Below, one piece after another: positions 29,028 through 37,227 of a stretch of 64,000 bases of DNA (position 1 is the first letter of the stretch; every line of letters starts with the position of its first letter). A program made the translations under genes and the position numbers. This stretch comes from Streptomyces bluensis (GTDB lineage Bacteria > Actinomycetota > Actinomycetes > Streptomycetales > Streptomycetaceae). The notes under the pieces are model-generated. The model made no database searches. It saw only the letters and a program-made list of their open reading frames with translations, and was not told where the DNA came from. Location: the NCBI RefSeq assembly GCF_014650715.1, contig NZ_BMVM01000002.1, positions 1,040,484 to 1,104,483 of the forward strand, given 5' to 3'.

Positions 29028-29149
29028 CTGACAACGCCCCCCGGTCCGGAGGCTGACCGGCCCCGGACCGGCCCCGGTCAGCCTCCGGACCGACGTCCTC
29101 CCGACCAACCCGCACGGGCCCGTGGAAGGCGTTGTCAGTGCGGGTTGGT
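29028..29149. promoter_or_regulatory. Nested inverted repeats in the divergent promoter region
   Basis: Three perfect inverted repeats overlap here. A 19-bp pair (29042-29060 with 29074-29092) has a 13-nt loop. A 12-bp pair accaacccgcac is at 29104-29115 with 29138-29149. An outer 11-bp pair ctgacaacgcc is at 29028-29038 with 29128-29138. The region separates the DUF6745 pair from the LRR/radical-SAM operon. The short pairs look like operator half-sites; the long hairpin could be a transcript structure or a bidirectional insulator. Confidence 0.75.
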
Positions 29150-29215
29150 AGAACTCTCCGCAAGCAACACACCGCATCAGCGCACCACGTTCATCCGCCT
29201 CTGGAGGCCAGCGAC

Positions 29216-30172
29216 ATGTCCCTCGTCGAGCATCTGAAGGAACTGCACGGCCTCCCGGCCTTCGACTTCCCCGAGCCCGGCGCGCCGCAGGAACTGCCGG
29301 AGGCAGGCGCGGTGGCCTGGCGGCTGGCCGTCGATCCCTACAGGGGCGTCTGCGATGAGGAGTGGGATGACGTCTGGGACCGCTTCCTCGACTCGGTGGA
29401 CCCTGCGGGTGTCCGCGCCATCGTCGTAGGCCAGTGGGACGAGCCCTACGACAACGACTCCAGCGGCATCGTGCAGCGACTGGTGGATGCCCGGCACCGG
29501 CTGACGGGCCTTCAGGCCGTCTTCATCGGTGACCTGGAGATGGAGGAGGCCGAGATCTCCTGGATCGAGCAGTCCGATGTGACGCCGGTCCTCGACGCCT
29601 ATCCGCTGCTGGAGGAGTTCGGCGTCCGCGGCGGCACCAAACTGCGCTTCCCCGCTGTACGGCACAAGCAACTGCGCAGGCTCCGCTTCGAGGCCGGAGG
29701 CCTGCCCGGCGAGGTGGTGCGCGGGGTCGCCGCCAGCGAGTTGCCCGCGCTGGAGTACCTCGACATGTGGCTCGGTGTGGACGAGTACGGCGGCGACGCG
29801 ACCGTGGCCGATCTGGCGCCGATCCTGGCCGGCGGGCAGTTGCCGGCGCTGCGCCACCTCGGCCTGCGCAACAGCGAGATCCAGGACGAGATCGCCGCCG
29901 CCGTGGCCTCGGCCCCGGTCGTCGCCCAGCTCACGTCGCTGGACCTGTCCCTCGGTGTGCTCTCCGACGAGGGCGTGACGGCGCTGCTCGGCGGCCAGCC
30001 GCTCACCCACCTGGCCCGGCTGGACCTCCACCACAACTTCGTCACGGAGCCGGTGGCCCGGCGGGTTCAGGAGGCGCTGGAGCCGGCCGGCGTCGAGGTC
30101 GACCTGTCCGAGCCAGGCGACTCGTGGGAGGACGACGGCGTCGTCCACCGCTTCACCGCGGTCTCGGAATGA
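29216..30172 (+). CDS. STM4015-family leucine-rich-repeat protein, copy 1
   Basis: A 318-residue protein, ATG 29216 after ctggagg. The N-terminus is SLVEHLKELHGLPAFDFPEP. The second half holds leucine-rich repeats: LPALEYLDMWLGVDEYGGDA, LPALRHLGLRNSEIQDEI, VVAQLTSLDLSLGVLSDEG and LARLDLHHNFVTEPVA. This matches what I know as the STM4015 family, named from a Salmonella locus and found with STM4011-4014. No catalytic residues are visible, so a protein-binding role is likely. A clear paralogue lies 76 bp downstream, pointing to local duplication. It is the first gene of the operon. Confidence 0.83.
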   Translation: MSLVEHLKELHGLPAFDFPEPGAPQELPEAGAVAWRLAVDPYRGVCDEEWDDVWDRFLDSVDPAGVRAIVVGQWDEPYDNDSSGIVQRLVDARHRLTGLQAVFIGDLEMEEAEISWIEQSDVTPVLDAYPLLEEFGVRGGTKLRFPAVRHKQLRRLRFEAGGLPGEVVRGVAASELPALEYLDMWLGVDEYGGDATVADLAPILAGGQLPALRHLGLRNSEIQDEIAAAVASAPVVAQLTSLDLSLGVLSDEGVTALLGGQPLTHLARLDLHHNFVTEPVARRVQEALEPAGVEVDLSEPGDSWEDDGVVHRFTAVSE

Positions 30173-30240
30173 CGAGTCGCGGAATGACCAGTCGCGGAAT
30201 GACGAGTCCCGGAATGACGAGTCCCGGAATGACGGTAATG
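30166..30240. repeat. 15-bp tandem repeats spanning the stop of LRR copy 1
   Basis: Four units of ggaatgacSagtcSc plus a partial fifth (30166, 30181, 30196, 30211, 30226) begin inside the last codons of LRR copy 1 and include its TGA. They fill the gap before LRR copy 2, whose ATG is at 30249. Every unit carries an atga. Confidence 0.92.
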
Positions 30241-30248
30241 AGGCGGTC

Positions 30249-31214
30249 ATGACCTTCGCTGATCACTTTGAGACGTTTCACGGGCTGCCCGTCTTGTCTC
30301 TCCCCGAGCCCCGGGAGGAGCCTCTCCCGGCCGCGGACGGCGTGGCCTGGCGGCTGGACTGCTTCGACGCCGGGGAGATGCCGTTCGCCGAGCTGTGGCG
30401 GAGCTTCACCGACCGGGTGCCGAGCGCGGATGTGCGGGCTCTGGTCATCGGGCCGTGGTGGGACGACGAGTACACCGAGCTGCGCCCGGCGCTGGAGCTG
30501 ATCCTGGCCGACGCGGAGCGCTTCCCCGCGCTGCGCGCCCTCTTCCTCGCCGACGTCACCGGCGAGGAGTGCGAGATCTCCTGGCTGCAGCTCACCGATG
30601 TCACCCCCGTCCTGGAGGCCTTTCCGCTGCTGGAGGAGTTCTGCGTCCGCGGCGGCGACTCCCAGGGGCTGGGCGAGGAACCCCTGTCGCTGCGCCCGGT
30701 GCGGCACGAGGCGCTGCGCGTACTGCGGTTCGAGTCGGGAGGCCTGCCCGGACACGTGGTGCGGGCCGTCGGAGCGTGCGAACTGCCCGCTCTGGAGCAC
30801 CTGGAGCTGTGGCTCGGGGTGTCGCACTACGGCGGCGACGCGACCGTCTCCGACCTCGCGCCGATCCTGGCGGGCGGCCGGTTCCCGGCGCTGCGGCATC
30901 TCGGGTTGCAGGACAGCGAGGTGCAGGACGAGATCGCTGCGGCGGTCGCGTCGGCGCCGGTCGTCGCCCAGCTCGAATCGCTGAGCCTGTCCATGGGCAC
31001 CCTCACCGACAGCGGTGCCGAAGCCCTGCTCGGCGGCCAGCCGCTGACCGACCTCAAGTGGCTCGACCTGCACCACCACTTCCTGAGTGAGGCCATGGCC
31101 GACCGGGTCCGTACGGCCTTCGGCTCCGCCGGGACCGAGGTGGACCTGTCCGAGCATCAGACCCCGCACCGCTGGCAGAACCAGGAGTGGCGCTATGTCG
31201 CTGTCTCCGAGTAG
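30249..31214 (+). CDS. STM4015-family leucine-rich-repeat protein, copy 2
   Basis: A 321-residue paralogue of the previous gene, ATG 30249. It shares the plan and many blocks: HGLPVLSLPEPREEPL, DVTPVLEAFPLLEEFCVRGG, GDATVSDLAPILAGGRFPAL and LKWLDLHHHFLSEAMADRVR, ending WRYVAVSE where copy 1 has HRFTAVSE. Differences concentrate in the first third, so the two copies may recognise different partners. Its last 20 bp overlap the next gene, implying translational coupling to the ATP-grasp-like protein. Confidence 0.83.
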   Translation: MTFADHFETFHGLPVLSLPEPREEPLPAADGVAWRLDCFDAGEMPFAELWRSFTDRVPSADVRALVIGPWWDDEYTELRPALELILADAERFPALRALFLADVTGEECEISWLQLTDVTPVLEAFPLLEEFCVRGGDSQGLGEEPLSLRPVRHEALRVLRFESGGLPGHVVRAVGACELPALEHLELWLGVSHYGGDATVSDLAPILAGGRFPALRHLGLQDSEVQDEIAAAVASAPVVAQLESLSLSMGTLTDSGAEALLGGQPLTDLKWLDLHHHFLSEAMADRVRTAFGSAGTEVDLSEHQTPHRWQNQEWRYVAVSE

Positions 31215-32340
31215 CCACACCCCCGGCACCGGCGTACGGTTCGCCGTCGTCGGCAATCCGGAGAACCGGCGGACCACGTTGTTCGCCGACGCCGTCCGCG
31301 CGGCGGGGCACACGCAACCGCGCGTCCTGGCGTGGCGCGACGTGCTGCGCGGGCGGTTCGCGTTCAGGGCGGGCGAGTTCGTACGGATCGACTCCCCCGG
31401 TGAGAACGCCGAGGTCGACCGGCTGCTGCGGAACACCGACGATCCCACCCGGGTGGAGGGAACGGCCCTGTGGTACCGGCGCTTCACGGCGGCGGTCCGG
31501 GAGGTGACGGACGCGGCGCGGCGTGCGGGTGCGGTGCCCTCCGCCGGTGCCGAGGACGTCGCGGTGATGTTCGACAAGCGGCGCTGCCATGCCCGGCTCG
31601 CCGCCGCGGGTGTCCCGGTGCCTCCCGCCCTGACGGGCCCGCTCGACGGCTGGGACGAGCTGCGGGAGAAGCTGAGAACCGCGCGCATCTCACGGGCCTT
31701 CGTGAAGCCGGCGCACGGTTCGTCGGCCTCCGGCGTCGTGGCGCTCTCGGTGGCGGGCCCCGGCCGGGTCAGGGCGACGACCTCCGTGGAGACCGCCTCC
31801 GACGGCCGGCTCTTCAACTCCCTGCGGGTACGGCAGTACGCCTCGGAGCCCGAAGTCGCCGCCCTCGTCGACGCGCTGGCCCCGGACGGGATCCATGTCG
31901 AGCAGTGGCTGCCGAAGGCCTCGCAGGGCGGACGCGCCGCCGATCTCCGAGTGGTGGTGGTCGCCGGACGCGCCACGCACGCCGTCGTGCGGACCAGCCG
32001 TCACCCCATGACGAATCTGCACCTGGGGGGCGCCCGCGGCGACCTGAACACGGCACGCGAGGCCATCCGGGCCGCGGGCGGCAGCTTCGACCGGGTACTG
32101 GACGCCGCCGAGCAGGCGGCCGCCTGTTTCCCGGGCACGCTGTGCGTCGGCGTGGACGTCCTGCCGTCCACCGGATGGCGGCGCTTCACCGTCGGCGAGG
32201 TGAACGCCTTCGGGGACCTGCTGCCCCGTCTGACCGGCCTGCCCGGCAGCGGCGCCGAGGGCATGGACACCTACGCCGCGCAGGTCGCCGCCGGACCGGC
32301 CGCCGTGCGCATGCGCGAGACGCAAGGAACACCGTCATGA
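31195..32340 (+). CDS. STM4014-family ATP-grasp-like protein
   Basis: A 381-residue protein, ATG 31195 after aggag inside the LRR gene. It has an N-terminal Rossmann-like segment (VRFAVVGNPENRRTTLF), then an ATP-grasp plan: VMFDKRRCHARLAAAGVPVP, the lysine loop AFVKPAHGSSASGVVAL, EQWLPKASQGGRAADLRVVV, and the metal-binding end VGEVNAFGDLLPRL. ATP-grasp enzymes join a carboxylate to an amine or thiol through an acyl phosphate. It is coupled by ATGA to the sulfatase-fold gene. The fold call is from motifs; the reaction is unknown. Confidence 0.85.
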   Translation: MSLSPSSHTPGTGVRFAVVGNPENRRTTLFADAVRAAGHTQPRVLAWRDVLRGRFAFRAGEFVRIDSPGENAEVDRLLRNTDDPTRVEGTALWYRRFTAAVREVTDAARRAGAVPSAGAEDVAVMFDKRRCHARLAAAGVPVPPALTGPLDGWDELREKLRTARISRAFVKPAHGSSASGVVALSVAGPGRVRATTSVETASDGRLFNSLRVRQYASEPEVAALVDALAPDGIHVEQWLPKASQGGRAADLRVVVVAGRATHAVVRTSRHPMTNLHLGGARGDLNTAREAIRAAGGSFDRVLDAAEQAAACFPGTLCVGVDVLPSTGWRRFTVGEVNAFGDLLPRLTGLPGSGAEGMDTYAAQVAAGPAAVRMRETQGTPS

Positions 32341-33197
32341 CGCCACCGATCGACGCGGTCCACTCGGTCAACGCGGTCCACTCGGTCAACATGAACGACG
32401 TCGTGGGCAGCCACGACCTCCTGCTGGTCACGCTCGACACGCTCCGCTACGACGTGGCCCAGGAACTGGCGGCGGACGGTCGCATCCCGAACCTCGCCCG
32501 GCACCTGCCCGGCGGCGTCTGGGAACGCCGGCACGCGCCGGGCAGTTTCACCTACGCCTCCCACCAGGCGATGTTCGCGGGCTTCCTGCCGACACCGGCC
32601 ACCCCTGGACCCCACCCGCGTCTGTTCGCCGCCCGCTTCGAGGGCAGCGAGACCACCGCGACCGACACCTTCGTGTACGACACACCCGACCTGGTGTCGG
32701 GTCTGGCCGCCGCCGGTTACCGCACCGTGTGCATCGGCGGCGTCGGCTTCTTCAACAAGCGGGGACCGCTGGGCTCCGTCCTGCCCGGGATGTTCCAGGA
32801 GAGCCACTGGGAACCCGAGTTCGGAGTGCCGTCCCCCACGTCCTTCGAAGCGCAGGTGGCGTGCGCCGAGCAGGTCGTCGCCGGGCTCCCACGGGAACAG
32901 CGCCTGTTCCTCTTCGTGAACGTGTCGGCGCTGCACCAGCCCAACTGGTTCCATCTGCCCGGCGCCACCCGTGACGCGGGCGACTCCCGGGCTACGCACG
33001 CCGCGGCCCTTGAGTACGTGGACCGGCACATGGGACGGCTCTTCGCGGCCGCCCGCAGCCGCCGCCCCTGCTTCGCCATCGTCTGCTCCGACCACGGCAC
33101 CGCGTACGGCGAGGACGGCTACAGCGGCCACCGCATCGGCCATGACGTCGTCTGGACCGTGCCCTACGCCCACTTCTTCCTCGACGAGGCCTCATGA
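32337..33197 (+). CDS. STM4013-family sulfatase/phosphatase-fold hydrolase
   Basis: A 286-residue protein, ATG 32337 overlapping the previous stop by ATGA. The first codons contain a duplicated 15-bp unit (AVHSVNAVHSVN), and MNDVVGSHD at 32391 could be the ancestral start. Alkaline-phosphatase superfamily marks are present: LLLVTLDTLRYDVAQ (metal Asp), FTYASHQAMFAGFLP at the nucleophile position, and CSDHGTAYGEDGYSGHRIGH (metal Asp/His). There is no C/S-x-P-x-R sulfatase motif, so formylglycine is not expected; Thr or Ser is the likely nucleophile. It is coupled by ATGA to the radical SAM gene. Confidence 0.86.
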   Translation: MTPPIDAVHSVNAVHSVNMNDVVGSHDLLLVTLDTLRYDVAQELAADGRIPNLARHLPGGVWERRHAPGSFTYASHQAMFAGFLPTPATPGPHPRLFAARFEGSETTATDTFVYDTPDLVSGLAAAGYRTVCIGGVGFFNKRGPLGSVLPGMFQESHWEPEFGVPSPTSFEAQVACAEQVVAGLPREQRLFLFVNVSALHQPNWFHLPGATRDAGDSRATHAAALEYVDRHMGRLFAAARSRRPCFAIVCSDHGTAYGEDGYSGHRIGHDVVWTVPYAHFFLDEAS

Positions 33198-34612
33198 CCA
33201 GCGCCGAAACGCCCCTCACCGAAGCAACGCGCACCGAAGCAACCCTCACCGAAACGCCCCTCACCGAAACGGCGGCCTCGCCCGCCGTCCGCCCGTACCA
33301 GCACTACGTGTACGCGTATCCGCACAAGACCGCGTACCGCCCGCTGCTCCGGGACGAAGCGCCCTTGCGCGACCTGTGGGCGGACGAGCCGAAGAACGCG
33401 CTGTCGCTCTACTTCCACATCCCCTTCTGCGAGGTGCGCTGCGGCTTCTGCAACCTCTTCACCCGGATCGGGGCGCCCGACGGCCTGACCACCGCCTACC
33501 TGGACGCGCTGGAGCGTCAGGCGGCCGCGGTGCGCGAGGCGCTGGGCGACGGCGCGCGGTTCGCGGCCGCGGCCTTCGGCGGCGGCACCCCGACGTTCCT
33601 GGAGGCCGCCGAGCTGGAGCGGCTGTGCGATCTGGCCGAGCAGGGCCTGGGCGCCGATCTGTCGGCGATCCCGCTGTCCGTGGAGGCCTCGCCCGCCACC
33701 GCGACCGCCGACCGGCTGGCCGTGCTGGCCGCGCGCGGCACCACACGGCTGAGCCTGGGCGTGCAGAGCTTCGTCGACGCCGAGGCACGCACGGCCGTAC
33801 GCCCCCAGCGCCGTACGGACGTCGAGGCGGCCCTCGCCAGGATCCGCGACGTCGGCATCCCCGTCCTCAACATCGACCTCATCTACGGCATCGACGGCCA
33901 GACCGAGGAATCCTGGCGCCACTCCCTCGACGCGGCGCTCGCCTGGCGGCCCGAGGAGCTGTACCTCTACCCCCTCTACGTCCGCCCGCTCACCGGTCTC
34001 GGTCGGCACCTCGGCCCGGAACCGGGCGACGCCGAGTGGGACGAGCAGCGGTTGCGGCTGTACCGCCACGGACGCGACCATCTGCTCGCACAGGGCTACG
34101 CACAGGTGTCGATGCGCATGTTCCGCCGCGCGGATGCCCCCGGCACCGGCGGGGAGGACTACGCGTGCCAGACCGACGGCATGGTCGGCCTCGGCTGCGG
34201 CGCCCGGTCCTACACCTCCGCGCTGCACTATTCCTTCGACTACGCCGTGGACATGCACCAGATACGCCGGATCATCGACGACTACACGGCCCGCGGGGTC
34301 GAGGACTTCCGTCACGCCGACTTCGGCTGGCGGATGGACGCCGGGGAGGCCCGGCGCCGCCATCTGTTGCAGTCGCTGCTGCAGGCCGAGGGCATGCCCG
34401 TCGCCGGCTACCGGACCCGTTTCGGCACCTCGCCCGTCGACGACTTCGCCACGGAGCTGGGGCGGTTCGGTGACCGGGGCTGGCTGGACGACTCCGTGGG
34501 GCCGGGCCTGCTGCGGCTCTCCCCGGAGGGCCTGGCCCATTCCGACGCACTGGGGCCCGAGCTGTTCTCCGCGGCCGTGCGGAAGCGCATGGCCTCGTAC
34601 GAACCGAAGTGA
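33194..34612 (+). CDS. STM4012-family radical SAM protein (HemN/HemW-like)
   Basis: A 472-residue protein, ATG 33194 on the previous stop. Residues 1-25 are a Thr/Glu repeat (ETPLTEATRTEATLTETPLT). The 4Fe-4S motif C-x3-C-x2-C is in FHIPFCEVRCGFCNLF. It is followed by FGGGTPTFLEAAELERL, SVEASPATATADRL, LSLGVQSFVDAEARTA and NIDLIYGIDGQTEESW, all HemN-like, and a HemN_C-like tail (YACQTDGMVGLGCGARSYTS). It resembles anaerobic coproporphyrinogen dehydrogenase/HemW in layout. Membership of the STM4012 cluster argues for a different, uncharacterised substrate. Confidence 0.9.
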   Translation: MTSAETPLTEATRTEATLTETPLTETAASPAVRPYQHYVYAYPHKTAYRPLLRDEAPLRDLWADEPKNALSLYFHIPFCEVRCGFCNLFTRIGAPDGLTTAYLDALERQAAAVREALGDGARFAAAAFGGGTPTFLEAAELERLCDLAEQGLGADLSAIPLSVEASPATATADRLAVLAARGTTRLSLGVQSFVDAEARTAVRPQRRTDVEAALARIRDVGIPVLNIDLIYGIDGQTEESWRHSLDAALAWRPEELYLYPLYVRPLTGLGRHLGPEPGDAEWDEQRLRLYRHGRDHLLAQGYAQVSMRMFRRADAPGTGGEDYACQTDGMVGLGCGARSYTSALHYSFDYAVDMHQIRRIIDDYTARGVEDFRHADFGWRMDAGEARRRHLLQSLLQAEGMPVAGYRTRFGTSPVDDFATELGRFGDRGWLDDSVGPGLLRLSPEGLAHSDALGPELFSAAVRKRMASYEPK

Positions 34613-34622
34613 CGGAGCCCGT

Positions 34623-35483
34623 ATGGACCTGACGATCCTCTACCGCGGTCCGCTGGCGTCGTGCGACTACGACTGCCCGTACTGCCCCTTCGCCAAGCGA
34701 CGGGACAGCCGCGCCCAACTGGCCGCGGACCGCGCCGCGCTGGAGCGGTTCGCGACCTGGGCGGCCGCGCAGCGCGACGACCGGCTCTCCCTGCTGTTCA
34801 CGCCGTGGGGCGAGGGCCTGGTGCGCTCCTGGTACCGGCGGGCGCTCGTGGAGCTGAGCCGGCTGCCGCACATCCGCCGGGTGGCGATCCAGACCAATCT
34901 CAGCTGCCGTACGGACTGGCTCGCCTCCGCCGACCTGGACACCGTCGCCCTGTGGTGCACGTTCCACCCCGGGCAGACGCCGTACGACCGTTTCCTGGGC
35001 AAGTGCCATGACCTGGCCACCCGCGGGGTCCGCCACAGCGTGGGCGTCGTCGGCCTGCCCGAGCACCTGGAGCACGCGCGGCGTCTGCGCGCCGACCTCC
35101 CCGCTCATGTGTACCTGTGGGTCAACGCCGCCGAGGGCCGTACGTACACCGACGCCGAGGCCGACGAGTGGACCGCCCTCGACCCGCTCTTCCCGTACAG
35201 CCGCCACGCACATCGCAGCGCCGGACTGCCCTGCCGGACGGGCGAGTCCGTCCTCTCGGTGGACGGCGAGGGCACGGTCCGCCGCTGCCACTTCGTCCGC
35301 TCTGAGCTGGGCAACCTCTACGACGGCTCCTACCGGCGGGCACTGCGCCCCCGCGCCTGCCCGCTGGCCCTGTGCGACTGCCACATCGGCTACGTCCACC
35401 TGGAGACCCTGCCGCTGTACGACGTGTTCGCGGGCGGAGTCCTGGAGCGGATACCCGCCGAGCCGCTCCCGTTCAGCACCTGA
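34623..35483 (+). CDS. STM4011-family radical SAM protein
   Basis: A 286-residue protein, ATG 34623, 10 bp after the previous stop with ggag between. The cluster motif is C-x3-C-x2-C in SCDYDCPYCPFAKRRDS. Further marks are LLFTPWGEGLVRSWYRRALV and CRTDWLASADLDTVALWCTF. A Cys-rich C-terminal part (CRTGESVLSVDGEGTVRRCH; CPLALCDCHIGYVHLE) may hold an auxiliary Fe-S cluster in the manner of SPASM/twitch enzymes. It is the last gene of the operon. With STM4012 it gives two radical SAM enzymes of different type in one operon, which is uncommon outside cofactor or peptide-modification systems. Confidence 0.88.
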   Translation: MDLTILYRGPLASCDYDCPYCPFAKRRDSRAQLAADRAALERFATWAAAQRDDRLSLLFTPWGEGLVRSWYRRALVELSRLPHIRRVAIQTNLSCRTDWLASADLDTVALWCTFHPGQTPYDRFLGKCHDLATRGVRHSVGVVGLPEHLEHARRLRADLPAHVYLWVNAAEGRTYTDAEADEWTALDPLFPYSRHAHRSAGLPCRTGESVLSVDGEGTVRRCHFVRSELGNLYDGSYRRALRPRACPLALCDCHIGYVHLETLPLYDVFAGGVLERIPAEPLPFST

Positions 35484-35714
35484 CCAACACCCGGGCGACG
35501 GCTCGTCAACGGCTGATTTTGTCAAAAGCGTTGACGAATTCAGGAGGGGACTCCTACCTTCATCGCGTCGTGCATCGTACGTCATATACGAGATGCGTTA
35601 TGTCTGGATTGGGGGCTCAATGACCTTGGTGTCCACGGGGGGATCACCCCGTGCCTCGGTGCGCGCCACGAGCGGGCGGTCCAGAGTCCCTGCTCCGCGA
35701 CCGAGCCGACCGAG

Positions 35715-35750
35715 CCGGCTGAACCGGCTGAACCGGCTGAACCGGCTGAA
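35715..35750. repeat. Four perfect 9-bp tandem repeats (ccggctgaa)
   Basis: Units at 35715, 35724, 35733 and 35742 are identical. They are flanked by degenerate copies (gaccgagcc upstream, ctgactgaa downstream). Non-coding position in the leader of the MFS gene. Confidence 0.92.
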
Positions 35751-35830
35751 CTGACTGAACTGTCAGATGAGATGCGGCCCGTTCACCGCCAAGATCCCGG
35801 GCCGCGACAGAGAGTTCCGATACTCCCCTC

Positions 35831-35848
35831 TTAGGGGAGCCTACCTAA
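35831..35848. promoter_or_regulatory. Iron-box-like palindrome with short spacer
   Basis: ttaggggagcctacctaa has the ttagg...cctaa arms of the actinobacterial DmdR/IdeR iron box, but with 8 rather than 9 bases between them. It begins 32 bp before the MFS start. It also overlaps a small hairpin ctcccc/ggggag. Function uncertain because of the altered spacing. Confidence 0.25.
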
Positions 35849-35862
35849 ATCAAGGAGCGAGG

Positions 35863-37227
35863 GTGCCCCTTTCCAGCGCGCGCTTGGCCAAAGCCGGGAG
35901 ATCACCGGCTCGACAGCGCAGCAGCATGCGGTGGACGATCGTCGGTTTCTCGGCGCTCGGCCTCACCATCGCCTATCTCGACCGTGCCGCGCTGAGCGTC
36001 GCCATGCCCTACATGTCGGAGGAGTTCCACATCAGCTCCTCGGTGCAGGGCGTGATGCTTTCGGCGTTCTTCTGGACGTACGCGCTGTTCCAGATTCCCT
36101 CCGGCCGGCTGCTCGACCGTTTCGGCCCGAGGATCATCTATCCCATCGCCGTGGGCTGGTGGTCGATCTGGACGGCGCTGACGGCCCTGGCTCACGGGGT
36201 CGGGTCGGTCATGGTGTTCCGCCTCGGCCTGGGCATCGGTGAGGCGCCGGTGCAACCGGCGAACATCAAGGTCGTCTCACGGTGGTTTCCGCGCAAGGAA
36301 CGCGCCTTCGCGTCAAGCCTGTTCGACATGGGCCAGCAGATCGGTACGGCGCTGTCGATCCCGGTGGTGACAGCGCTGGCGCTCTTCGGCGGCTGGCGTC
36401 TGTCCTTCATCGTGATCGGCGTCAGCGGGCTGCTGTGGATTGTGGGGTGGGCGGTTGTTTACCGCGAACCCGACCGCCATCCGCGCGTCTCCGCGGCTGA
36501 ACTGGCGCATATTCGGTCCGACCAGGGCTCGACGATCGCCGAGGAATCGCCCGGCGCCCAGGTGCCGTGGCGGGAGTTGCTGAACGACTCTCAGGTGTGG
36601 GCCCTGATGATCGGCTATGTGTTCCGCTCTCTGGCCGGGGCGTTCTTCCTCACCTGGTATCCCAGCTATCTGCTCGACGACCGCGGATTCTCCGAGGCGG
36701 ATTTCGGCATGGTGGGCTGGATACCCGCGCTCATCGCGATCGGCTCCACCGTGCTCGGCGGCGTCGTGTCCGACCGGATGCTGGCGTCCGGACTCTCCCC
36801 GAACCTGGCCCGGAAGGTTCCGATCGTCTCCGGGCTCGGCCTGAGCGCCTGCATCGGCTTCGCCCCGTTCATCGAGAGCAATCTGGTGCTGATGGTCGTG
36901 CTCACCATCAGCAGCGCCGCGCACTCGTTCGCCGGCGCGGCGATCCTGAGTCTGCCGGCGGAGGTGGCTCGCTCATCGGAGAGCGTCGGCGCGGTGGCCG
37001 GCTTCCAGAACTTCGGCTCCCAGGTGGGCAACCTCCTCAGCCCCATCGCCATCGGACTCTTTCTGGCTTCGAGCAACGGGTCCTATGAGGGCCCCTTGCT
37101 CGGCGCGGCGGCGTGCTGTCTGATCAGCGCCGCGATCTATCTGCTCTGGGTTCGTGTCCAGCCTGTGGCGCGGCACCAGGATCCGCCCGCTGAGCCCGCC
37201 GAACCCCGTGAAGGGAGCACCTTGTGA
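35863..37227 (+). CDS. MFS transporter, anion:cation symporter family (sugar acid)
   Basis: A 454-residue permease from GTG 35863, 7 bp after aaggagcgag. An in-frame upstream GTG/ATG region lacks a ribosome site. About 12 hydrophobic segments are visible. The family signature is clear: TIAYLDRAALSVAMPYMSEE, FFWTYALFQIPSGRLLDRFG, MVFRLGLGIGEAPVQPANIK and VSRWFPRKERAFASSLF. These belong to the ACS group that imports galactonate, glucarate and related acids with H+. It is coupled by a 4-bp overlap to a tiny ORF and then to an enolase-superfamily dehydratase, consistent with uptake plus catabolism of a sugar acid. Confidence 0.9.
   Translation: MPLSSARLAKAGRSPARQRSSMRWTIVGFSALGLTIAYLDRAALSVAMPYMSEEFHISSSVQGVMLSAFFWTYALFQIPSGRLLDRFGPRIIYPIAVGWWSIWTALTALAHGVGSVMVFRLGLGIGEAPVQPANIKVVSRWFPRKERAFASSLFDMGQQIGTALSIPVVTALALFGGWRLSFIVIGVSGLLWIVGWAVVYREPDRHPRVSAAELAHIRSDQGSTIAEESPGAQVPWRELLNDSQVWALMIGYVFRSLAGAFFLTWYPSYLLDDRGFSEADFGMVGWIPALIAIGSTVLGGVVSDRMLASGLSPNLARKVPIVSGLGLSACIGFAPFIESNLVLMVVLTISSAAHSFAGAAILSLPAEVARSSESVGAVAGFQNFGSQVGNLLSPIAIGLFLASSNGSYEGPLLGAAACCLISAAIYLLWVRVQPVARHQDPPAEPAEPREGSTL

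Larger units (their letters stand above)
35484..35862 (+). promoter_or_regulatory. Regulatory gap before the sugar-acid operon
   Basis: This 379-bp gap holds gtcaaaagcgttgac (35521-35535), a 5-bp inverted repeat overlapping a ttgacg -35-like hexamer. A possible -10 taccttc lies about 18 bp on. Further along are a half-palindromic gcatcgtacg...atacgagatgc element (about 35572-35595), a 9-bp tandem repeat, and an AT-richer leader ending in the aaggagcgag ribosome site of the MFS gene. A GntR- or IclR-type regulator would be usual for such a cassette but none is encoded nearby. Confidence 0.45.
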
